Source of the DNA: Glycocaulis sp051859565
GTDB taxonomy: Bacteria > Pseudomonadota > Alphaproteobacteria > Caulobacterales > Maricaulaceae
Length of the DNA: 64,000 bases
Direction: 5' to 3'
NCBI RefSeq assembly: GCF_051859565.1
Contig: NZ_JBHYFK010000007.1
Location: 124,001 to 188,000 of the forward strand
Shown here: positions 1-6,837 of the stretch, one piece after another
Numbering within the stretch: position 1 is the stretch's first letter
How the letters are laid out: the number at the start of each line of letters is the position of its first letter
The notes under the pieces: generated by a model
Told to the model about the DNA's origin: nothing
Seen by the model: the letters and a program-made list of their open reading frames with translations, nothing else
The model's database searches: none
Made by a program: the position numbers and the translations under genes

Positions 1-1400
1 GTGACTGGCAGATCGTGCGCGACCCGCGCAATCGCCGCATCACCGGCCTGACCCGGATGGAAATTGCTGGCCCGGCGCGCGGTCACGCCAAAATGGCGAC
101 GCTCTACAGCCCGGAAGGCACCCACACGCGCGGTACGCTGTCCAATTGTGCGCACGGCGTCACGCCGTGGAATACGTATTTCGCGGCGGAAGAGAACTGG
201 TCGGGCTATTTCGTCAATACGGACGCGGAGCATCCGCGTGAACATGCCCGCTACGGCGTACGCCCCGATGTCAGCCGGCATAACTGGCACCTCGCTGACG
301 ATGGCGGGGACGGGTTTGTGCGCTTTGACGCCTCCACCAAGGCCGATGCGCCAGCCGGCGATTACCGCAACGAACCGAACATGTTCGGCTGGATGGCCGA
401 GATTGATCCGTTCGACCCGGACTCCACGCCCGTCAAGCGCACCACGCTCGGACGCTTCGCCCATGAGGGCGTGGTGTTCGCACCGGCCGAGGCCGGTCAG
501 CCCGTGGTCTGCTATTCGGGCGACGATGCGCGCTTTGAATACATCTACAAATTCGTCTCGGACGGGGTGTATGAGCCCGGCGTCTCGCGCGGCGATATTC
601 TCGACAGCGGCACGCTCTATGTGGCCCGCTTCAATGATGATGGAAGCGGCGACTGGCTGCCGCTCGTTTACGGCCAGAACGGACTGGACGAAAGCAATGG
701 GTTTGCCGACCAAGGCGATGTCCTGATCAACACCCGTACGGCGGCTGACATCGTGGGCGCAACGCCGATGGACCGCCCTGAATGGGGCGCCGTCGATCCG
801 CAGACCCGTGCGGTCTATTTCACGCTGACCAACAATTCCCGCCGCACCGAAGATCAGGTGGATGCCGCCAATCCGCGCGCCGGCAACGCGTTCGGCTCGA
901 TCATCCGCTGGAACGAGGCCGATGGCGACCAGACCTCCGCCCGCTTCAACTGGGACATTTTCGTCCTCGCCGGTCCGGAAGGTGACAGCCGCGATGCCAA
1001 TGGCGAGCCGCTGGATCAGGATGCCATTTTCGCGGCGCCGGACGGGCTGTGGTTCGATGCCGACCGTCGCTTGTGGATCCAGTGCGATATCTCTGACAGC
1101 GCCTTGAATGCAGGCGTTTACACGCCCTTCGGCAATAACAAGATGCTGGCGGCCAATCCGGACACGGGAGAGATACGCCGCTTCCTGACCGGCCCTGTCG
1201 GCTGCGAGATCACCGGGGTGGTCACGACGCCTGATCAGCGCACCATGTTCATCAATGTGCAGCATCCCGGCGCGAACACGCCGGAGGCCGATTTCGCAGC
1301 GGGCAATTTCGACAGTCACTGGCCGGATGGCGGCAACACCCTGCCGCGCTCGGCAACGGTGGCGATCCGGCGCCTGGATGGCGGGAAGATAGGGGCGTAG
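1..1400 (+). CDS. PhoX/DUF839-type phosphatase, 3' portion (5' end outside window)
   Basis: The reading frame is already open at base 3 (DWQIVRDPRNRR...), so the gene begins upstream and about 466 C-terminal residues are visible. PhoX-family proteins are secreted, usually Tat-exported, calcium/iron-dependent phosphatases that release phosphate from esters. Visible family features are the NCAHGVTPWNTYFAAEENW block, where the glutamates are typical metal ligands, a later FEYIYKFVSDG segment, and the C-terminal GPVGCEITGVVTTPDQRTMF and NVQHPG blocks. The signal peptide would lie outside the window. The gene ends 4 bp from the stop of the convergent hydrolase, with both stops flanking or inside the palindrome GGGGCTAGCCCC. 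The assignment comes from motif recognition, and the substrate is not deducible. Confidence 0.85.
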   Translation, partial: DWQIVRDPRNRRITGLTRMEIAGPARGHAKMATLYSPEGTHTRGTLSNCAHGVTPWNTYFAAEENWSGYFVNTDAEHPREHARYGVRPDVSRHNWHLADDGGDGFVRFDASTKADAPAGDYRNEPNMFGWMAEIDPFDPDSTPVKRTTLGRFAHEGVVFAPAEAGQPVVCYSGDDARFEYIYKFVSDGVYEPGVSRGDILDSGTLYVARFNDDGSGDWLPLVYGQNGLDESNGFADQGDVLINTRTAADIVGATPMDRPEWGAVDPQTRAVYFTLTNNSRRTEDQVDAANPRAGNAFGSIIRWNEADGDQTSARFNWDIFVLAGPEGDSRDANGEPLDQDAIFAAPDGLWFDADRRLWIQCDISDSALNAGVYTPFGNNKMLAANPDTGEIRRFLTGPVGCEITGVVTTPDQRTMFINVQHPGANTPEADFAAGNFDSHWPDGGNTLPRSATVAIRRLDGGKIGA

Positions 1401-1404
1401 GGGG

Positions 1405-2229
1405 CTAGCCCCTTACCCCGTCCAGAAAATCCGCCACTTCGGCCAGCACGCCGGGATCGCGCAATACGCCGCGATGGCCGAGCCCCGGCTTGATGACGAG
1501 CTTGGCGCCGGGCCAGTCTCTCGACGCCTTCTCGCCCGCGCCGAGCGGCACGATCACATCGTTGTCGCCGTAGATAAACAGCGCCCTGGCGGTCATGGCG
1601 GGAGCGTCACGGGCGATATCGAAGCGGGTTATCGGCGTCTTCAGGACGGATTCCATACCGTCCTTGATCAGCGCTATTGCCCGCTCCGACACACCCATCG
1701 AGCCAGCCTGGAAGCTGACATTGTCGTCCATTGAACATGGCGCAGCCAGGGCGATGAAAGCAGCCGGTTTGACGAAGCCTTCGCTCATCGCAAAGACGCT
1801 CGATGCTGCTCCCATGGAGTGGGCCACAACCGCGAAGGGCTGGCCGAGAGTTGCCGCTGCGGCGCTCAGGCCTTCGCCAAATTGCGGCAGGGTGGCTGCG
1901 TGTCCTTGTGATGCCCCGTGGGCAGGCCCGTCGATCAGGACAACCCGGTAGCCGCGCTCCATCAGGTTTTGTGCATGACTGGAGAGATCCGCCGCATCTG
2001 CCTCCCAGCCATGCAGGAAGAAGACGGACGGGCCATTGCCGCCAGAATAGATGCGCTGGCGGCCCAGCGGCCCCTCGATCCAGCTCGCGTCGAGCGTCTC
2101 GAGAAAATCCCTGCCGGTATCGCTCTGCTTCCGCACGCGGGGGCGCTCAAAGCGTTTTGCGGCAATGGCGCGGAAGCGCGCGGGTGCGATAGTGGCCATG
2201 ATATTGGCCATCAGAATTGCAGTTTTCAT
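1405..2229 (-). CDS. alpha/beta-hydrolase fold protein
   Basis: A 274-residue alpha/beta hydrolase. Visible elements are the oxyanion-hole strand FLHGWEAD, the nucleophile elbow AHSMGAASS (serine nucleophile, with Ala replacing the usual first Gly), the acid region FIYGDNDVIVP and the catalytic-histidine segment GLGHRG. The open frame extends further upstream, but the start at MKTAILMAN is preferred because the upstream extension would run into the neighbouring TetR gene and is low-complexity. It lies 7 bp downstream of that regulator on the same strand and is probably co-transcribed and controlled by it. The substrate is unknown; an esterase or lipase-like activity is the family default. Confidence 0.8.
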   Translation of the reverse strand: MKTAILMANIMATIAPARFRAIAAKRFERPRVRKQSDTGRDFLETLDASWIEGPLGRQRIYSGGNGPSVFFLHGWEADAADLSSHAQNLMERGYRVVLIDGPAHGASQGHAATLPQFGEGLSAAAATLGQPFAVVAHSMGAASSVFAMSEGFVKPAAFIALAAPCSMDDNVSFQAGSMGVSERAIALIKDGMESVLKTPITRFDIARDAPAMTARALFIYGDNDVIVPLGAGEKASRDWPGAKLVIKPGLGHRGVLRDPGVLAEVADFLDGVRG

Positions 2230-2236
2230 CGGTCTC

Positions 2237-2824
2237 TCAGGCGCGTGCGCTGTCGATAAGGGCGGTGAAGCTGGCGCGGGCCAGCCGCCCGGCCTCGTCG
2301 CGCCCCTGAACGACCGACCAGGACTGGCAGCCCACGCCAATCGCCTCAAACTGGAAGGCGAAGCGCTTGGCGTCGGTGGTGGCGGCAAATCCGCCTTCGT
2401 GGATGGCCAGCTTGGCAAGACGCTCCACCCAGTCTGTCCAGCCGCGCCGTGCCTGCCGGGCGAGTTCTGCCGCCTTTGGCGTCAGGGCAGGTGCCTCGAA
2501 GGCGGCTTGCAGGATCGGGCAGGGGCGTGACGGATCGCGTAAGAGCCAGCCCGTCCAGTTCGTGCCCAGCGCCTCGATCCGGGCCAGTGTGCCACTTTGC
2601 TGGCGTGCAGGCTCTACCACCTGCTGGCGGAATTGCTCGATAGCAGCTTCGATTACGCAAACCTGCAAGGCTTCCTGGCCGCCGAAATGGGCAAACAGCC
2701 CGCTTTTCGACATTTCGCACGCCTTGGCCAGATGGCCGATGGACAAGGTGGCAAGACCACCCTTGGACATCTCGTCCAGCGCGGTTTCAATGATACGGGT
2801 CCGGGTGGATTTTTCGTGTGGCAT
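2237..2824 (-). CDS. TetR/AcrR family transcriptional regulator
   Basis: A 195-residue TetR-family repressor. The N-terminal helix-turn-helix domain is seen at about residues 8-55 (TRTRIIETALDEMSKGG, then LSIGHLAKACEMSKSGLFAHF). The C-terminal ligand-binding domain is tryptophan-rich and has a CPILQAAFEAP segment seen in other TetR_C proteins. An almost perfect palindrome lies 10 bp upstream of the start codon, so autorepression is likely. The alpha/beta hydrolase gene follows after 7 bp and is the obvious target. The inducer cannot be predicted from sequence. Confidence 0.9.
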   Translation of the reverse strand: MPHEKSTRTRIIETALDEMSKGGLATLSIGHLAKACEMSKSGLFAHFGGQEALQVCVIEAAIEQFRQQVVEPARQQSGTLARIEALGTNWTGWLLRDPSRPCPILQAAFEAPALTPKAAELARQARRGWTDWVERLAKLAIHEGGFAATTDAKRFAFQFEAIGVGCQSWSVVQGRDEAGRLARASFTALIDSARA

Positions 2825-2834
2825 GGCGCCTATG

Positions 2835-2852
2835 TGCGAACGTTCGTTCGCA
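2835..2852. promoter_or_regulatory. probable TetR operator palindrome
   Basis: TGCGAACGTTCGTTCGCA: arms TGCGAA and TTCGCA match perfectly around a CGTTCG centre. It sits 10 bp before the ATG of the TetR gene, where a TetR dimer would block transcription or initiation. The function is inferred from position and symmetry. Confidence 0.65.
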
Positions 2853-2866
2853 ATGTCAAGCGGGTG

Positions 2867-3850
2867 TCATTTCAGTCTCGGAATCGCCAGCCCGAGCGCC
2901 GGACCCGCGTTCACCGCCTCCTTGCAGAAGCGGTAGAGCTCTGCCGGGCGGCCGCCCGTGCGTGCCTCGAACCGGCCCGTGCCTTCGACGAAGCCTGCCC
3001 GGTCCAGCGCGCGGCGGAAATTCTGCTTGTGCAGGGCAAAACCGGCAATGCCCTCAACCATGCGCTGCAGCTCGGACAGGGTGAAGGTTTCACCCATTAA
3101 TTCAAACACTACGGGGCGGTACTTCACCTTGCCGCGCAGGCGTGAAATGGCGGTAGCCAGAATGCGCCGATGGTCGGAGGCCATGATCTGTCCGGTTCCG
3201 GTGCGTGCGCGGGAAGGTTCGCCCTGATCGCGGGCCGCCTCGGCCACCAGACCCGCTTCATAGAGCAGTTCATAGCGGTCCAGCGCGCGTTCCTCATTCC
3301 AGACAAGCCCATCCAGCGCGAAATTGGTACGGACCCGCTCCAGCCGCGCTGCGCGGCCTCCCGGTGCGCCCGCCTCATCGGCCCAGCTGCGCAAGGCAGG
3401 CGCCAGTAACTCATCGATGAGGGGCGGGCGGCCATGGCGATGATCTTCCCAGGGAAAGAACTCGTTCCAGCTTGCCCAGCGCGCGCCCAGGCCTGACAGC
3501 TCACGCGCTTCACGGGCGAGACCGAGATAGCCCAGCGAGATAACGCGTCCACCGGCTGCGCCGGTGAGCGCCGCCAGCGGGGCCTCACGCCCGCGGTCGC
3601 CAAACGTGTAGAGCTGCTCCACATAGCCCAGCTCGAACCCGGTCTGGCCGCGCACCCATTCGCGCAGGCCGATCTCGAAGGTGCGGTGAGCTTCCGGATC
3701 AAACGGACCGAAGGGCAGGGCGGCTTCGGGCGTCGCCAGCCCTTGCGTGACCAGCACGCGCGGCTCGCCCTCTTCACTGGCGAAAATCACCGCGTTCAGG
3801 CCGACGACCAGACCCTTCGATACCGGAAGAGGCGGGCGCGAAGGACTCAT
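2867..3850 (-). CDS. NrtR-like NAD-biosynthesis regulator (Nudix plus winged helix)
   Basis: A 327-residue protein with an N-terminal Nudix-fold domain (residues about 10-160) and a C-terminal winged-helix domain (about 215-320) containing KYRPVVFELMGETFTLSELQ and LHKQNFRRALDRAGFVEGTG, as in NrtR/COG4111 NAD regulators. In that family the Nudix domain senses ADP-ribose-type metabolites and the winged helix represses NAD genes. The Nudix box is degenerate: the region reading GLREWVRGQTGFEL has GQ where catalytic boxes have EE, so it is probably a sensor and not a hydrolase. Its ATG overlaps the stop of the HD-domain gene upstream by 4 bp. No NAD biosynthesis gene is adjacent. Confidence 0.75.
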   Translation of the reverse strand: MSPSRPPLPVSKGLVVGLNAVIFASEEGEPRVLVTQGLATPEAALPFGPFDPEAHRTFEIGLREWVRGQTGFELGYVEQLYTFGDRGREAPLAALTGAAGGRVISLGYLGLAREARELSGLGARWASWNEFFPWEDHRHGRPPLIDELLAPALRSWADEAGAPGGRAARLERVRTNFALDGLVWNEERALDRYELLYEAGLVAEAARDQGEPSRARTGTGQIMASDHRRILATAISRLRGKVKYRPVVFELMGETFTLSELQRMVEGIAGFALHKQNFRRALDRAGFVEGTGRFEARTGGRPAELYRFCKEAVNAGPALGLAIPRLK

Positions 3851-4494
3851 GACTGGCCCGCCTTGTGGCCTGTCTTGCGGTCTTCCTCGTCCATGGCAAT
3901 CAGTAGCGCCTCAAAACGCATCACGTAATCACCCTGCACCTCGGCGGTAGAGCGTACGGGAACCTCCACGCGCAAACCCAGAGGCGGCTTGCCGAAGAAC
4001 TCGCGCGCGTCTTCCACGCTGAAACCGGCAAGCTGGACCGCCTCGAAGAAGGCGCACAGACGGTCGGCCTTCTTGATCGTGGTCTTCACGTATTTGGGCA
4101 GATGGGCGGGCAGGCCGAAACGGGTGTGGATGGCGCGCTCCAGCCGCGCCTCGAAATCCTTGTAGTCAAAGCCGAGCGCGCTCTTGAAAGGCGAAATCAT
4201 GTCGCCGATCACGTATTCTGGCGCATCGTGTAGCAGGGCGGCCATGCGCCATTTCGCCGGCCATGAGGGTTCCATCTGGCCGCACAGGCGCTCCACGATC
4301 AGGCTATGCTCGGCGACGGAAAAGGCGTGTTCGCCCAACGTCTGCCCGTTCCAGCGCGCCACGCGGGCCAGACCTTGGGCAATATCCTCAATTTCGATGT
4401 CGAACGGGGAGGGGTCCAGCAAATCCAGACGCCGCCCGGACAGCATGCGCTGCCAGGCTCTGGGCGGGGGCGTCGATGTCTTGCGTTGAGCCAT
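3847..4494 (-). CDS. HD-domain phosphohydrolase (YfbR-like)
   Basis: A 215-residue HD-domain metal-dependent phosphohydrolase. The fold signature is visible as HAFSVAEHSLIVERL, then MAALLHDAPEYVIGDM with the HD pair, and a later KKADRLCAFFEA with the final aspartate. The closest known type is YfbR, a 5'-deoxyribonucleotidase, but alphaproteobacterial members are longer and their substrate is uncertain. The frame stays open upstream; MAQRKTS was chosen as start because the extension lacks conserved features and overlaps the promoter region of the divergent uspA gene. The stop overlaps the start of the NrtR-like gene (ATGA), implying translational coupling and possibly a shared role in nucleotide or NAD metabolism. 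Confidence 0.8.
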   Translation of the reverse strand: MAQRKTSTPPPRAWQRMLSGRRLDLLDPSPFDIEIEDIAQGLARVARWNGQTLGEHAFSVAEHSLIVERLCGQMEPSWPAKWRMAALLHDAPEYVIGDMISPFKSALGFDYKDFEARLERAIHTRFGLPAHLPKYVKTTIKKADRLCAFFEAVQLAGFSVEDAREFFGKPPLGLRVEVPVRSTAEVQGDYVMRFEALLIAMDEEDRKTGHKAGQS

Positions 4495-4588
4495 GTGGGT
4501 AATCGTGTCGCGGGCCAGCTTCTCCCCTCCCGGTCTAGAAGGAATTGGCGTAAGTTCAAGCACAAGGACACGCACATGGAGGCTGGTG

Positions 4589-5428
4589 ATGAACCCCGAA
4601 CGCATTCTGGTAGCCCTGCAGGGCGATGAAGCCGACGACACGCCGCTCGCCGCTGCCATGGCGCTGGCACCGCTGGTCAAGGCGGACATACGCGCTGTTT
4701 TCGTGGAGCCGGACCCCGCGAGCTACATGCTGTGGACCGGGCCGGGCGCAGCCGGCGCCTCGGTCGTCACCAGCGCTATCGAGACGGTCCGCGAAGAGGC
4801 GGCCAAGGCTGCCATAGAGGCCGAAGCGCGCATGAAGCGCCATCTGGAGACTATGGAAGACCGGGGCGTGAATGCTTCCTTCCGCCGGGTGACGGACAGC
4901 CCGTCAGAGGCCGCCCAGCAGGCAAGGCTGGTGCGCATGCTGGTCGCCTGCCCGGACGCTGCCGCCGGTAAGGGGCCGCTCTCCGGCTTTACCGCGTCCT
5001 GCCTTGTCGATGAGGCGTGCCCGCTCTTCGTGCCGCGTGGCGGGGCGATACCGCCGAAGAAGATCTGTGTGGCGTGGGATGGCTCGCGCGAAGCCTCACG
5101 CGCGGCGTTCGCCGCCGAGCCTTTCTTCACCAAGGGCGTGGAGGTGACGATCCTGCACAGTCCGAAAAACCTCGACTATGCAGACCGGGCTGCCGCCGCG
5201 CCCAACCGGCTGGCCAACTGGCTTGCCCCGCGCGGTATCAAGGCGAAATCGCAAGCCGTGGAAGCAAAGGGCAGTCTCGGCGAGGCGCTGCTGGAGGCAG
5301 CTTCGGGCGCGGACCTGCTGGTGGCGGGTGCCTATGGCCAGTCCCGGCTTGCCCAGTTCATTTTCGGTGGTGTCACCCGCACCCTGCTGGGCGCCAAGGA
5401 CGGGCCGTCCTTGCTGGTTGCGCACTAA
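4589..5428 (+). CDS. universal stress protein, tandem UspA domains
   Basis: A 279-residue protein with two Usp domains. The N-terminal one (residues about 1-145, MNPERILVALQGDEADD) is degenerate. The C-terminal one (about 155-279) keeps the nucleotide-binding pattern G-x2-G-x9-G-(S/T) in AGAYGQSRLAQFIFGGVT, so ATP binding is expected there. The start was chosen at MNPERI because a GGAGG ribosome-binding site lies at 4578-4582, 6 bp before it; the longer open frame upstream crosses the divergent HD gene promoter. A sigma-like gene follows after 6 bp, suggesting co-transcription in a stress-related unit. Confidence 0.85.
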   Translation: MNPERILVALQGDEADDTPLAAAMALAPLVKADIRAVFVEPDPASYMLWTGPGAAGASVVTSAIETVREEAAKAAIEAEARMKRHLETMEDRGVNASFRRVTDSPSEAAQQARLVRMLVACPDAAAGKGPLSGFTASCLVDEACPLFVPRGGAIPPKKICVAWDGSREASRAAFAAEPFFTKGVEVTILHSPKNLDYADRAAAAPNRLANWLAPRGIKAKSQAVEAKGSLGEALLEAASGADLLVAGAYGQSRLAQFIFGGVTRTLLGAKDGPSLLVAH

Positions 5429-5434
5429 GCGGTG

Positions 5435-6091
5435 ATGCAATCTGCCTACGCTGACCTGCTGGCGTTTGCGTGCCAGCGGGCGCGCCTTGCCCATGAGGCC
5501 GAAGACCTTGTTCAGAACGCCTTGCTGGTTGCCTTGGAAGCGGGCCGGGCTGATCTGGATGATGCGCACAACCGGCGCTGGCTGCGCGGTGTGATCCGCA
5601 ATCAGGCGCGCATGGAGGCGCGCAGCGCAGCGCGCCGGAAGGAGCGGGAGGCTGGGCATGTGCCGCTGGACAGCGATGATACCGCAGACGCACAGACCAA
5701 TAGCCCGGTATTTGGGTGGGTGCGCAGCCTGCCCCCTTCCCTGCGCCCTGTCGCGGCGCTCGCCCTGACGGGGCATACGCGTAGCGAAATCCGCAGTGCG
5801 CTGGGGCTTTCCGATACGGCTCTGCGCCAGCGCCTTCGGGCCCTGAAGCGCGCTGCCCAGGCGGGCGGCGTGGAGATGGAGGGGTTTACGGCCCTGCGTA
5901 CTGACCTTGCCCATGGCCTGCTGCGCAGGGGCATGCCTGCGACGCTCGCGCGGCGGAATGCCACGTTCGGCACCTATGACCCGGATGGCAATCTGCTGAT
6001 TTTCCGCACACAGGCGCTCACAAAAGTCGAAGCGGCGGCAACAGGGGTGCGTCCGCCTGCGATGTCCGCAGGCGCAATTGTGAAGGATTGA
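5435..6091 (+). CDS. sigma-70-like protein with C-terminal extension
   Basis: A 218-residue protein. Residues about 5-70 resemble sigma region 2 (YADLLAFACQRARLAHEAED, then RRWLRGVIRNQARM). Residues about 95-135 resemble region 4 with a helix-turn-helix (LPPSLRPVAALALTGHTRSE, IRSALGLSDTALRQRLRAL). A tail of about 75 residues with no family match that I recognise follows. Region 2 is divergent from functional ECF factors, so true sigma activity is uncertain. No anti-sigma gene is adjacent. A GTG lies 3 bp upstream of the chosen ATG. It sits between uspA and a VOC gene, all closely spaced on the same strand. Confidence 0.7.
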   Translation: MQSAYADLLAFACQRARLAHEAEDLVQNALLVALEAGRADLDDAHNRRWLRGVIRNQARMEARSAARRKEREAGHVPLDSDDTADAQTNSPVFGWVRSLPPSLRPVAALALTGHTRSEIRSALGLSDTALRQRLRALKRAAQAGGVEMEGFTALRTDLAHGLLRRGMPATLARRNATFGTYDPDGNLLIFRTQALTKVEAAATGVRPPAMSAGAIVKD

Positions 6092-6094
6092 ACC

Positions 6095-6484
6095 ATGATA
6101 CCGAGGCCCCATGAAATTGCCGTGGTGTTCAACGTGGCCGATATCGGGCGTACAGAGCGCTTCTATCGTGACACGCTGGGCCTTGATGTCTCCCGTCAGG
6201 AAGGGGCGGAGCCGTTCTGGCTGATTGCCGATCTGATACCCGGCACCCAGCTTATCTTCTTCCAGTCCGACGATGTGCGCCCCGGCAATACGCCGATTGT
6301 CGTGTTTGATCTGAAAGCGGGCGGTATTGATGACCTGATTACCGCGCTGGCAGAGCAGGGCGTCACCATCGTCACGCCGGTCAGCGAGGCACCGGGCGGC
6401 TGGTCTGCCGACTTTCTGGACCCGGATGGGAACATGCTGGCCTTTTGGCAAAGGGCGGAGGTCCCAAAATCGCTGAAGGGCTAG
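6095..6484 (+). CDS. VOC/glyoxalase-fold protein
   Basis: A 129-residue vicinal-oxygen-chelate protein. The paired beta-alpha-beta-beta-beta modules are visible: EIAVVFNVADIGRTERFYRD with TLGLDV in the first, and VVFDLKAGGIDDLITALAEQ, followed by DFLDPDGNMLAFWQ, in the second. Such proteins include glyoxalases, dioxygenases and bleomycin-resistance proteins. The usual metal ligand near the start (His or Gln) is not obvious here, so the activity is open. It starts 3 bp after the sigma-like gene and probably belongs to the same transcript. Confidence 0.75.
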   Translation: MIPRPHEIAVVFNVADIGRTERFYRDTLGLDVSRQEGAEPFWLIADLIPGTQLIFFQSDDVRPGNTPIVVFDLKAGGIDDLITALAEQGVTIVTPVSEAPGGWSADFLDPDGNMLAFWQRAEVPKSLKG

Positions 6485-6837
6485 CCCGCTGTGCGGTGAG
6501 GCTCGTTATGAGCCACACCTGTGCGCGCGGGAGGGGCGATGACACCCTCTCCCGCTTGCGCTTAAAGCCCTGATGGAGTAAGGACGCGCGCGCTTCGTGA
6601 TTGCCTTGAAAGCAGGCGGGGCGCTTAACCGGGCACGATTTTGTCATCGGCCCTCCGGCTCCTCCAACCCCTTTCTTCAATGATAGACGGGCCCGGAGTG
6701 CCGGGTTCCGGTGGCAGAGACGTGTCCAGACTTTAACCATTCCGGCTGCGAGGGGCGTTTGCTCCAAAGCAGCAAGACCGCCGGAGACAACCGGCCGGCC
6801 GGAATACAAACGCATAAGCTGGAGACTGTCTTTTCGC
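6485..6837 (+). other. 353-bp non-coding interval: rpsA 5' leader
   Basis: No convincing gene is seen. An imperfect hairpin (GGCTC/GAGCC arms at 6500-6504 and 6510-6514, extended by GTG/CAC) follows the VOC gene but lacks a T-run. Near the rpsA end, 6780-6795 can form GCCGG-AGACAA-CCGGC, followed by the CCGG-rich run at 6791-6802. Ribosomal protein S1 represses its own translation through the mRNA leader in E. coli, so a structured leader is plausible here, but no element of this one is recognised. Confidence 0.4.

Noticed and set aside
5096..6451. 451-codon minus-strand frame across uspA, the sigma-like gene and the VOC gene
   Set aside because: It spans three well-supported plus-strand genes and has no recognisable domain.
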